Origin: Candidatus Amoebophilus sp. 36-38
GTDB lineage: Bacteria > Bacteroidota > Bacteroidia > Cytophagales > Amoebophilaceae
Direction of reading: 5' to 3'
DNA: 64,000 nucleotides
Assembly (NCBI GenBank): GCA_001897825.1
Contig: MKUM01000018.1
Coordinates: 1-64,000 of the forward strand
The notes under the pieces are model-generated. The model made no database searches. It was given only the letters and a program-made list of their open reading frames with translations, and had not been told where the DNA came from. Positions 1-9,938 of the stretch are shown here, piece by piece. Within the stretch, counting starts at the first letter, position 1, and each line of letters opens with the position of its first letter. Position numbers and translations under genes: made by a program.

Positions 1-123
1 GAATGGGGGAACCAGTATGTAGAAAGAATGCTGAGCTTATATCTGAGCTATCGCTTGAGAAAAGATAATGCGTTTGCCAAGCTATATAGCTTTATCCAGA
101 ATACTTCTTTGGTTGGAGTCTGA
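1..123 (+). CDS. C-terminal fragment of an ORF entering from the left edge, possibly a transposase (EWGNQYVERMLSLYLSYRLRKDNAFAKLYSFIQNTSLVGV*)
   Basis: Frame 1 is open from base 1 to TGA at 121-123; WGxQYVERMLS pattern resembles transposase C-termini; followed by an IS-like inverted repeat. Confidence 0.35.
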   Translation, partial: EWGNQYVERMLSLYLSYRLRKDNAFAKLYSFIQNTSLVGV

Positions 124-550
124 ACGCGTACATTACAAATTAACTCATAGTCTGATAGCTTGTGCTCCTGACTTCTGCCAAAATTCTGGATTCTAAAATA
201 AATCGTGTATATTACACTGTATTAGCTGTTTTTCAAGTGGTCAAACCGCACTAAGTGCTATTTATGACCCAGGCGTGGAGACTCAAGTCCACGTATCATC
301 TAAAAATAAAATCGATATTGTTATCCAAAAAAACAGCACGTGAGTTTCCTAGATTAACCAATCAGCAGCTATATTAGTAACTATAAAGCATAGTTTTATC
401 AATTGGTTGGTAAAAAAATATGCATTTTTAGCTAAATTTAATCGATATATATAAATGAACGCATACAACCGCACTAATTGGCAGAAGTCAGGATTAAAAC
501 TATATTTGATCTAATTTAGTGTGAATAAAGTATAAGTTACTATGAAAATG

Positions 551-627
551 ATGGATTGCTTCACATTCGTTCGCAATGACAATCCCTAGGTGTCATTACG
601 AGCCCCTAAAAGGGGCGTGGTAATCTA
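551..627. repeat. Palindromic dispersed-repeat-like sequence (ATGGATTGCTTCACATTCGTTCGCAATGACA...TCATTACGAGCCCCTAAAAGGGGCGTGGTAATCT)
   Basis: Resembles palindromic intergenic repeats common in intracellular bacteria; internal GCCCC/GGGGC hairpin. Confidence 0.4.
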
Positions 628-738
628 GAAAAATCAAGCCATAGATAGACATAAAATAAAATACATCGTAAACGGATACAGCTAACAGAGAAAAGGGAAA
701 CTTATATAGAAGGCCGTGTTCTAGAAACCTCATATATC

Positions 739-2277
739 TCAACTACGTGAAATTTCAATAGTTTCAAGCGCTGCCTTGATACGGTTTACAGCTTCTGTCT
801 GACCTATAATTTCCATACTTTGCATGAGGTCGGGCCCTGCTGTTTTACCCATGAGTGCAATTCGTATAACCGGCATCATTTCATTGAGCTTTATTTCTTG
901 TTCGTTTAAAAAGGTTATCAAAGCCTCTTTAATCTTATCTGCTGCAAAGCTTGTTAAATTTTGGAGTATTGGAACAAAATTCTCTAGCGCATAATGCAAC
1001 CTAGGTGTCCATTTTTTTTGAATGGCATCTATATCATACGTAGCAGGTGGCTGAAATAGAACTTGGCCCTCTATCCAAAAATCTTGCGGGAAGGTAGCCC
1101 TTTCTTTTAGCAGATGACAAACGCGTTGAACTTGCTGTATATCATAAGGGATATGATTTTTTTCTAGTTCTACTACTAAATAGGATGCCAACGCTTGATC
1201 AGACTTTTTGCGTATATATTGCTGATTAAACCAATTGGCTTTTTGAATATCAAATTTAACTCCTGATTTTCCTATCCTTTCTATAGAAAAGGCGTCGACC
1301 AATTCTTCTTTACTGAAAAGTTCTTGATTATTTCCTGGGCTCCAGCCCAAGAGGGCTAAAAAATTGATTAAGGCTTCTGGCAGATAACCTTTTTCTCGGA
1401 ACCCTGGTGTATAGTTTTTAGTAATAGGATCATGCCAACCTATAGGGAATATGGGGAATCCATGTATATCCGCATCACGTTTGCTTAACTTCCCATGTCC
1501 TTCCGGCTTCAGTAATATAGGAAGATGTACAAATTGAGGCATGACTTGTTCCCAACCAAAATATTGATAAAGCAATATATGAAGGGGGGCTGAAGGCAAC
1601 CATTCTTCACCACGGATTACGTGGGTTGTTTGCATGAGGTAATCATCTACTACATTTGCCAGATGGTAGGTGGCCATCCCATCTGATTTGATTAATACTT
1701 TGTCGTCTAAAGTGGCAGTTTCTACCTTCACCCAGCCACGCACCTGGTCATAAAATCGGATCGTTTCCTTGTGCGGCATCTTAAAACGGACCACATAGGG
1801 CTCTCCAGAATGTAACCTAGAACTTACTTCTTCTTGCGGTAACGTTAAAGAGTTTTTCATCCATTCTCTACTAATGGCGTTGTATTGTGGAGAAGCTATT
1901 TTGGCAGCCTCAAGCCGTTCACGCATCGCATCTAGCTCTTCTGGCGTGTCAAAAGCATAGTAAGCTTTTCCTTTTTGTACCAGTCGTTGTGCATATTCTT
2001 GATAAATATCTTTTCTTTCGGATTGTCTATAAGGACCAAATGGACCACCTTGCTGAGGCCCTTCATCTGGTTCAATACCGAGCCATTGAAGTGTGTCCAG
2101 GATATATTTTTCTGCACCTGGTACAAACCTGTTTTGGTCTGTGTCTTCAATCCTTAATACAAATTGACCTTGATATTTTCTTGCAAGTAGGTAATTATAT
2201 AATGCAGTTCTCACACCGCCAATATGTAAAGGGCCTGTAGGACTAGGCGCAAATCTAACACGTATTGTTCTTTCCAT
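739..2277 (-). CDS. gltX: Glutamyl-tRNA synthetase
   Basis: RVRFAPSPTGPLHIGGVRTALYNYL (HIGH motif) and GKLSKRDAD (KMSKS motif). Confidence 0.97.
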   Translation of the reverse strand: MERTIRVRFAPSPTGPLHIGGVRTALYNYLLARKYQGQFVLRIEDTDQNRFVPGAEKYILDTLQWLGIEPDEGPQQGGPFGPYRQSERKDIYQEYAQRLVQKGKAYYAFDTPEELDAMRERLEAAKIASPQYNAISREWMKNSLTLPQEEVSSRLHSGEPYVVRFKMPHKETIRFYDQVRGWVKVETATLDDKVLIKSDGMATYHLANVVDDYLMQTTHVIRGEEWLPSAPLHILLYQYFGWEQVMPQFVHLPILLKPEGHGKLSKRDADIHGFPIFPIGWHDPITKNYTPGFREKGYLPEALINFLALLGWSPGNNQELFSKEELVDAFSIERIGKSGVKFDIQKANWFNQQYIRKKSDQALASYLVVELEKNHIPYDIQQVQRVCHLLKERATFPQDFWIEGQVLFQPPATYDIDAIQKKWTPRLHYALENFVPILQNLTSFAADKIKEALITFLNEQEIKLNEMMPVIRIALMGKTAGPDLMQSMEIIGQTEAVNRIKAALETIEISRS

Positions 2278-2585
2278 AAATTTTTTTGTTGCTACAAAGT
2301 TAATTTTATAATGTTAAGTCCTATCTAAAAAAGCTATCACATAATTTATTATAGTTTTGATCAATGGATCCATATTAACTTAATAATAACTATTTAGTAC
2401 AAAATGGAACTATTACAAATGGAAGATTTAAAACAATTCTATTTAAATTATGTATTTATTCTCTAAAAAATTGAACCATTTAAAACTTATTAATAGTTTT
2501 TAAGAGGAAAAATTTGTAAGCAAGCTAATTGTTAACTAGTATAAGTTCATTGTCTATGTTTTAGGTTTACAATAAAATAAAAAAT

Positions 2586-3620
2586 ATGAAAAAAGATTAT
2601 AGTTATTTAATATTTTACAGACTGATAGTTTGTACTCTATTATTGGGTTTACCTTTACAAGGTTGTAGTAGTTTTTCGAATTCTCCTATTTCACGGATAG
2701 AAGGATCTCCAGATATTATTCAGGGATCCAACGAATACCTTGATGTAAAGGAGTTGGTAGAACAAAAGCTTACGGCAGAAGGATGGGAACTAGTCAATTT
2801 TTATGAAGGAGGGGGTGAATTAAAAGTAATAGAACATGATGAAAGTTTTAGGGAAGGCCATGATTTGGTGGTATGTGAAGCAAAAGATATAGACCTAAGA
2901 CAAGCGTCTCGTCTAAATCTGGAGGAACAAAATAGACCTATTCACATACCAGGAGCAAGAAATGGTCAACCAGATTATGTGATAGTCTCTAAGGTAGACC
3001 TTTTGAGAGAAATATGGGAGGAGGAAATGGAAAATGGCCAAACATGGTATAAGAAAGGAAAAGTTGTTTATGATGATAAAAACTATAATCAAGCTAAAAT
3101 ATGTTTTGAAAAAGCAGCTGCTCAAGGAAATTCAAATGGTTATCTTTGGTTAGGAAATTTATATTCTAGTGGTTGTGGTGTCACACGAAATTATTCTATG
3201 GCCAATAGATTTTATGAGCAAGCTGCTGCTCTTGGAAATTTGAGTGGATATGGTAATTTAGCGTTTAGTTATGAGGAGGGGCTCGGCGTTCAGCAAAATT
3301 TTTCTAAAGCCAGAGAATTATATGAGAAAGCTGCCAGTGGGGAAGATGCGAATATGCAAACTAGCTTAGGCACTTTTTATTTCCGACGGCTTCAAGATTA
3401 TAATAAGGCTGAAGAATGGTGGTTAAAGGCGGCTATTCAAGGAGATGCCAATGCTGAAATTAACTTAGGCAATTTATATTATAGTGGTTTGGGTGTTCCC
3501 CAAGATTATTTTACAGCTCAGATCTGGTATGAAATGGCTGCTGCTCAAGGAAATATTCAAGGCCAACGCAAACTAGCAAATACAATACTCAAACTGCGAT
3601 CGCTAGAAGCCAAAATGTAA
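2586..3620 (+). CDS. Sel1-repeat lipoprotein with lineage-specific N-terminal domain
   Basis: Signal/lipobox LLLGLPLQGCSS; repeats of the A..G...A...LG.LY..G.GV..(D/N)Y..A..WYE.AA type. Confidence 0.9.
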   Translation: MKKDYSYLIFYRLIVCTLLLGLPLQGCSSFSNSPISRIEGSPDIIQGSNEYLDVKELVEQKLTAEGWELVNFYEGGGELKVIEHDESFREGHDLVVCEAKDIDLRQASRLNLEEQNRPIHIPGARNGQPDYVIVSKVDLLREIWEEEMENGQTWYKKGKVVYDDKNYNQAKICFEKAAAQGNSNGYLWLGNLYSSGCGVTRNYSMANRFYEQAAALGNLSGYGNLAFSYEEGLGVQQNFSKARELYEKAASGEDANMQTSLGTFYFRRLQDYNKAEEWWLKAAIQGDANAEINLGNLYYSGLGVPQDYFTAQIWYEMAAAQGNIQGQRKLANTILKLRSLEAKM

Positions 3621-4814
3621 GGCTAATCGCCATGACTACGACTACAATTATGACTCGCCCTAAAATTATTACACCATCAAAAAATGCTGTTTCATAAAGA
3701 CGCACCATCAATCATCCAGAAGAGCTCATCTTCATCAGGAGAGGGCATCATCAAAGGCCGAGAATGCTCCCCTCATCTCCATATACTTCACATATACCAT
3801 CAACATTCTCAAAACAGTAGAAATAATGGAGGGGATGAAGATGATGGTAATTATAAAGCTTGATTTTTAAAGATGATGGGTTAAATGATCAAGGTTTTTG
3901 CATAAAATCTTCATTTGATTGAAATAAATGGATTTTTTTAAATATTCAGGTGGGTTATAATAATCTTAAAAGCATTTTCTGAGCTGTTGTTTTTAATGTC
4001 TTAAAGCTAGAAAAAATTTCGTGCGAAAGCTCTATCTGGCCTAATTTTGACATATTTGGGAGTATATCTACACAAACTGCTGACTCAATGTATTACTGTT
4101 ATCCCTACTCCGATCAGCTCGATTGAATCAGAGACAGGCTTAGGCAATTTCTATGACAATAAAGGGGGACAAAGAGAGTGCTTACATTGATCACGATGTT
4201 TATTAACTTTGTATAATTTTCATATACGAACAAATCAGCTTAAAGCGGTCTATTATTTAACTATAGCAAACATTTATGTAAGCAATTTTTACAAAATAAC
4301 GGAAGCTTATAGAACTCAACTAACTCATAGGTAACTTGATTAAATGCTGCTTATCTCAGTTAATCATAATCTTAAGTAATACTAGAGAAATGATCCAAGG
4401 ATCAACTCATGGCAAGTACTAAATTTTGGAAAAGCTAATTCGCTTTTTAGCCCGTTTGCCTTTATTTTTTCACAATTTAAAAATTATCAAAAATCGAAAA
4501 TTGGCGTGATCAATGTAAGAGAGTGGGGTATATAGCAAAAAATGCAAATTTTCCCATTTTATTTACTAAGAGCCCTTGCCTTATACAAGCTCTTTATCCT
4601 TGTAGTAATTATTGATTATCAACTAGTCTAAAGAAATTTAACAGCTCCTAATTAAGCTGGCTTCTAAAATTAGCTTTTCAGAAAGGCCTCTAAGAATTTC
4701 AAGAAACCTGGGGTCTCAATTATTTCTTATAATATATTTTGAAACTATCTAAGGTTTGTGTTGTTTTGCTAAGACAAATTAGCTGATTTTTCATAAATAC
4801 TCCTCTTTTATACT

Positions 4815-6584
4815 GTGAGTGAACTGTATTATCTTAACAAGTACTTACGTAAATACAAGTATCGCTTTCTACTTGGTATAATTTTCGTAGTTGGAACTCA
4901 TATATTCTCGATTATACCTGCCCGCCTGACAAAAAATGCTTTTGATTTTGTCAAAAACACATTAGACACGTATCCAATCTTTAAGACGAATGGGTTACAC
5001 GAACTACTTTTTAAATTACTTTTCAAAGGATTAATCATATATAGTGCATTGATTTTAGTTATGGCCTTTTTAAAGGCTTTGTGTGCTTTTTTAATGCGTC
5101 AAATTATCATGACCACGGCTAATAGGGTTGAGTATGAGCTTAAAAATGAAATTTATAGTCATTATCAAACATTACCACTTAGCTTTTATACAAAAAATAG
5201 CACGGGAGATCTGATGGCACGTATTTCTGAAGATGTAAATAAGGTGAAGTTATATCTAGGCCCTGCAATGGTCTTTGGGCTTAATGCGTTGGTACTTTTC
5301 TTGATATTGATACCATACATGATTTATATAAATCCAAAGCTTACTTTTTATTCTTTATTCCCACTACCGGTTTTAGCTGTTAGCGTATATTACATCAAAC
5401 ATTTTCTTTACCATCGTTCAGAAAAGTTGCAAGCTAAGTTGGCAGATTTGACTACTTCTGCTCAAGAAACTTTTTCAGGCATCAAGGTTTTACAGGCTTT
5501 TTCAAGAGAGAAAAGCTTTATAAACAATTTTTCAAAAACCTGTGAAAATTACAAGCAGTATGCATTAAAACTTACTACTGTAAATGCTATCTTTACCCCA
5601 TTAGCTATTGGCATAAATAGTCTAGGAATTATACTAACAGTCTTTGTAGGTGGTAAAGAAGTCATAAAGGGAAATATTACTATTGGTAATATTGCTGAGT
5701 TTGTGATGTATATGCATCTGGTTACCTGGCCTATCATTACCATTAGCCTAGTGACCAATTTTGTGCAAAAGGCTGCTGCCTCTCAGAAGCGAATTAATCA
5801 GCTTCTTCAGGAAAAAAATACGATTACCTCTACACAAAATTTAATAAAGAATATTGAAGGTAAAATTAATTTCAAAGCAGTTAGCTTTGTTTATCCCGAT
5901 ACGGGGATCAAAGCATTGGATGACATTTCATTGGAGATACGTGCGGGAGAATCTATTGCTATTCTAGGTACCACTGGTTCTGGGAAAAGTACTATTGCTA
6001 CCCTATTAACACGTCTTTATGATATAGATAAGGGAGAGATAACGATAGATGATATACCCATTCAGGCTTACCATATTGCTTCATTAAGGGAACAAATAGG
6101 CTATGTACCTCAGGATGTATTTCTTTTCCCAGATACGATTAAAAATAACATTGCTTTTGGTAAAAAAGATGCTAAAAAATCAGAACTAGAATTAGCGGTA
6201 AAACGTGCTGGTTTATCTGCCACATTACAGCATTTCCCTAAACATATGGATACCCTGGTAGGAGAACGGGGGGTTACACTTTCTGGTGGACAAAAGCAGC
6301 GGATAGCTATTGCACGAGCACTCATTAGAAATCCACATTTATTAATATTAGATGATAGTTTATCGGCTATAGATGCAAAAACAGAATATGATATTTTAGA
6401 AAATCTAAGGGAAGTTATGCAGGGCAGAACTACGATTATTATTTCCCATAGAATATCTGTTGCTAGCCTGGTCAATAAAGTTTTAGTCCTAGAAGCGGGT
6501 AAGGTAATTGAACAAGGTTCACACGAAGAACTGTTGGTAGCCAAGGGGCTGTATTATAAACTATATAAACAACAAGAGCTGTAA
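4815..6584 (+). CDS. ABC transporter, fused permease/ATPase (MsbA/lipid-exporter type); GTG start
   Basis: N-terminal TM region; Walker A GTTGSGKST; signature LSGGQKQRIAIARAL; Walker B LLILDDSLSAID. Confidence 0.95.
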   Translation: MSELYYLNKYLRKYKYRFLLGIIFVVGTHIFSIIPARLTKNAFDFVKNTLDTYPIFKTNGLHELLFKLLFKGLIIYSALILVMAFLKALCAFLMRQIIMTTANRVEYELKNEIYSHYQTLPLSFYTKNSTGDLMARISEDVNKVKLYLGPAMVFGLNALVLFLILIPYMIYINPKLTFYSLFPLPVLAVSVYYIKHFLYHRSEKLQAKLADLTTSAQETFSGIKVLQAFSREKSFINNFSKTCENYKQYALKLTTVNAIFTPLAIGINSLGIILTVFVGGKEVIKGNITIGNIAEFVMYMHLVTWPIITISLVTNFVQKAAASQKRINQLLQEKNTITSTQNLIKNIEGKINFKAVSFVYPDTGIKALDDISLEIRAGESIAILGTTGSGKSTIATLLTRLYDIDKGEITIDDIPIQAYHIASLREQIGYVPQDVFLFPDTIKNNIAFGKKDAKKSELELAVKRAGLSATLQHFPKHMDTLVGERGVTLSGGQKQRIAIARALIRNPHLLILDDSLSAIDAKTEYDILENLREVMQGRTTIIISHRISVASLVNKVLVLEAGKVIEQGSHEELLVAKGLYYKLYKQQEL

Positions 6585-6664
6585 TATGGACTTTGCCTCA
6601 GCAATCTTAAAACCATACTCTTCTAGCTTTTTTCATATCATTTTGCTGAATCTAACTAATACTT

Positions 6665-7855
6665 ATGGATAAGCCCAATAAAACTGCTAATTCTACAGTG
6701 GAAATCAGCCATCCCAAAAGGCAAATTTTCGACAATCGATTGGGACAAAGTAGGTTGTCCTATCTCATGTACCAACTTTTCGATATTACTAAAAAAAAGA
6801 GGGAGTTTTTAATCATCATTCTATTCCTTTTGATTATCAGTGCGATTATAACTCCTTATCCAATGCTTGCTAGATGGTTTGGTTTTATGTTAGCCAGTTA
6901 TTCAGCAATTGCTAATGATAGTATTCAGACGATAGGAACGTTTATCGCTTCTAATACAAACAAGAAGTGGTGGTATTTATGGTTATTTATAGGTCTTATC
7001 TTCGTAGGTACAGTAACATATAGTTGGGTAGTTTATGGAGGGGATGTAAGTTATCAAAGACTCACTGAAAAAGGATTCTCTGAAGCTCCTACAAACTTCA
7101 AATTCTTACAATTGTTTGCACCTATTGTTCTATTAATTTTAACACATTTACGGATTCCAGTATCTACGTCCTTCTTGCTTTTAAATGTATTTGCTACTGA
7201 ACCAATCGCTATTTACCATGTACTACAAAAAAGTTTTTATGGGTATATCATTGCTTTTTGTGTGGCTATTATCTTCTGGTATGCCTTCTCTAAAATAGTT
7301 GGGAATTATTTTAAAGCAAAACCCTGGAAAGGATGGATCGTATTTCAGTGGATAGTTAGTGGGTTATTATGGTCGGTCTGGATTATGCAAGATGCCTCGA
7401 ATATTGCGGTCTTCTTACCACGCAAATTAAATGTATGGGAACTCTTATTGTTTATCGGATTTATATTTTTTGGAATAGGTGTATTGTTCTATCTCCGTGG
7501 CGATAAAATGCAAAAATTAGTTAATGAGAAATCAGGTATTACAGATGTCAGGGCAGCTATGTTGGTGAATCTCGTGTATATGCTCATTCTTTTCTATTTC
7601 AAAAATGTAAATAATATCCCTATGAGCACGACATGGGTATTTATTGGACTGTTAGGAGGGAGGGAAATCGCGATTAGCTTTGCTAGAAAAAATCTTAGTA
7701 AGAGAAAAAAGATGCTCCAACAAAGTATCAAGTTTATTAAAAGAGATGTAAATCATGCGTTTATAGGATTATTGATTTCTATTACTTTAGCATTCTTAGT
7801 AAACAGTGTCATACGTCAAATGATACTAGATTTTCTTAAAAAATTCTTTAATTAG
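6665..7855 (+). CDS. Multi-TM inorganic-phosphate-transporter (PiT)-like protein, divergent
   Basis: About 10 hydrophobic segments; IANDSIQTIGTF resembles the GANDVANxxGT motif; PVST and MSTTWVFIG motifs. Confidence 0.6.
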   Translation: MDKPNKTANSTVEISHPKRQIFDNRLGQSRLSYLMYQLFDITKKKREFLIIILFLLIISAIITPYPMLARWFGFMLASYSAIANDSIQTIGTFIASNTNKKWWYLWLFIGLIFVGTVTYSWVVYGGDVSYQRLTEKGFSEAPTNFKFLQLFAPIVLLILTHLRIPVSTSFLLLNVFATEPIAIYHVLQKSFYGYIIAFCVAIIFWYAFSKIVGNYFKAKPWKGWIVFQWIVSGLLWSVWIMQDASNIAVFLPRKLNVWELLLFIGFIFFGIGVLFYLRGDKMQKLVNEKSGITDVRAAMLVNLVYMLILFYFKNVNNIPMSTTWVFIGLLGGREIAISFARKNLSKRKKMLQQSIKFIKRDVNHAFIGLLISITLAFLVNSVIRQMILDFLKKFFN

Positions 7856-7916
7856 CTAGTTTATACTCCTCCTACTTACCATATAATCAAGCAAATATTG
7901 TGTTCTTGAGAGAATA

Positions 7917-7967
7917 GACTTTTTGCAAAACCGTCGCCTTGAGTCCTCTAGGTTCGTCAGTAAGTGT
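7917..7967. mobile_element. Half copy of the 142-bp MITE-like element (left end only)
   Basis: TAGACTTTTTGCAAAACCGTCGCCTTGAGTCCTCTAGGTTCGTCAGTAAGTG. Confidence 0.7.
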
Positions 7968-8000
7968 GTATCAGGTCCCCAGCCCAGGCACTACAATTCT

Positions 8001-8040
8001 CATGTGCTGTCAAGAACCTTTCCTGACAGTCCATTGGAGT
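8001..8040. repeat. Partial copy of the double-hairpin repeat
   Basis: CATGTGCTGTCAAGAACCTTTCCTGACAGTCCATTGGAGT. Confidence 0.7.
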
Positions 8041-8355
8041 ATTTAAAAAAACTGATCAATCCTTCCTTATTTAATTTTAAAATATTGCTAGATTGCTAAA
8101 TATTTGTAAGGAAATGCTTAGATTATGCTTAAGTGGTGCAACATCATATGTTATTTATTAAATTAAATTTAAAAGAGTTGTTTAATTGATCAATTATCTT
8201 AGATAATTTTGTACTACCTACTACTTAAGTAAGCCTATATAATAAATAATTAAGTGATGGTTTTATTTAGGCATAGCAAATAATAGCAATAATTCGCAAA
8301 AATTAGGCAAGCAAGTTCTATTTTTATTGAGTAAGCCTATAAGCAGGAGTACCTT

Positions 8356-9738
8356 ATGAACAATGTAGCTGAGTTAATACAAAAAGAACATTGGCAAGGA
8401 TTATTAGTTCCTCAAAAAGAAGAAGAATTAATTCATGCGCTACAAGCTGCACCTGTAGTAGAAGTGGCTGACTTCTTAGCTCAGTTGTCACCTACTAAGA
8501 CCTTAGGACTTCTAACCAAATTGTCAGTTACTACCCAGGGGGCTATATTTGCTGAATTTGATGAAGAATATCAATCAATCCTATATCGGCTGGCAGATAA
8601 AAAAGATTTTGCGAATATATTTTCTCATATGCCTTCTGGTCATAGGGCTGATTTTTATCAAAAGCTAGATGGTAAAGAGCAGGCTAGGTTACTTCCCTAT
8701 TTGACAAAAAAAGTAAGAGAAGATGTTATTGCACTCAGTGCTTATCCCTCAGAAACAGCGGGAAGTATCATGAGCACGGATTTTGCCACTGTTTTAGGAG
8801 ATAGGACTGTAAAAGAAGCCATTCAAAAGCTCAAGGAAGATGCCCCTTCTAAAAAAATGATCTACTATATCTATGTAGTAGATGCAAATATGCGGATGAT
8901 CGGGTTTGTATCGTTAAAGGACTTAATTATGGCTGATCCGGATGAGCCACTAGCTAAGTCTTTACATGAAAATTTTATCTATGCGATCGTAGATGAAGAC
9001 CAGGAAGCTGTAGCTGAAAAAATTGAGAAATATGGATTAGTAGCTATGCCCATTTTGAATGAAGAAGGCCAATTAGTGGGTATTGTCAGCTATGATGATG
9101 CGATCGAGGTAATCAGAAGAGAGCAGACAGAAGATATGGAACGCTTTATGGGTATTGTGTCTGATGAAGAAACAGCCGATTATATGAAGGCTTCTAGTTT
9201 TCAACACTTTAAAAAACGTGTGGCCTGGATTGTAGGTTTATTTGTAGCTGGCTTTTTATCTACCCTGGTTATACATAAACATGAGAATTTACTAGGTCGT
9301 ATTACCGCATTATCTATGTACCTGCCTATGATTGCAGCTACAGGGGGAAATGCGGGTAGCCAGGCAGCTTCTGTAGTGATTAGAGCTTTATCACTTGGAC
9401 AAATCACATTAAGTGACTGGTTAGGTATTATCTTAAAGGAAGCTAAAGTAGCTATCTTATTGGCGATGTTCCTTTTTGTATTAGCTTTTATGAAGGTTTT
9501 ATTACTTTCTAGCTTTGATACGTTGGAGTCCTATAATGTGTACCGAGTCGCTTTTACTATCGGGCTAGCATTGAGTATTCAAGTGATTAATTCTACCATT
9601 ATCGGTGCTTCTTTGCCACTAATTGCCAAATATTTTAATGGAGATCCCGCAGTAGCAGCAAGTCCGGCTATTACTACAATTGTAGATATTACCGGTATGA
9701 TTATTTATTTTACTGTGGCTATGGCTGTGTTGTTTTAA
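8356..9738 (+). CDS. mgtE: Magnesium transporter MgtE
   Basis: MgtE N domain, two CBS domains, TM domain with ATGGNAGSQAASVVIRAL. Confidence 0.96.
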   Translation: MNNVAELIQKEHWQGLLVPQKEEELIHALQAAPVVEVADFLAQLSPTKTLGLLTKLSVTTQGAIFAEFDEEYQSILYRLADKKDFANIFSHMPSGHRADFYQKLDGKEQARLLPYLTKKVREDVIALSAYPSETAGSIMSTDFATVLGDRTVKEAIQKLKEDAPSKKMIYYIYVVDANMRMIGFVSLKDLIMADPDEPLAKSLHENFIYAIVDEDQEAVAEKIEKYGLVAMPILNEEGQLVGIVSYDDAIEVIRREQTEDMERFMGIVSDEETADYMKASSFQHFKKRVAWIVGLFVAGFLSTLVIHKHENLLGRITALSMYLPMIAATGGNAGSQAASVVIRALSLGQITLSDWLGIILKEAKVAILLAMFLFVLAFMKVLLLSSFDTLESYNVYRVAFTIGLALSIQVINSTIIGASLPLIAKYFNGDPAVAASPAITTIVDITGMIIYFTVAMAVLF

Positions 9739-9938
9739 ATTTTATTGGTTTAAAACTTTAAATTATAATGGCCCCTTCTATTTGTGGTTGCTTGTTAAAC
9801 CTTATTTAGAACAAACTAATTTACCCATTACCAAACTCGTAGCTCCATACATACTTTTAATCAACAAACACCGCTAGTGGTTAGCAGTTGCAAAAATTTA
9901 ATTTTACTTTTACAAAGCAACTATAGGCTGCTTATTCA

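Noticed and set aside
1887-2157. Small ORFs on both strands inside gltX
   Set aside because: Fully contained in the clear gltX reading frame.
3621-4814. 1.2-kb gap inspected for a decayed gene
   Set aside because: No frame with recognisable homology could be read; only the 15-bp inverted repeat is reported.
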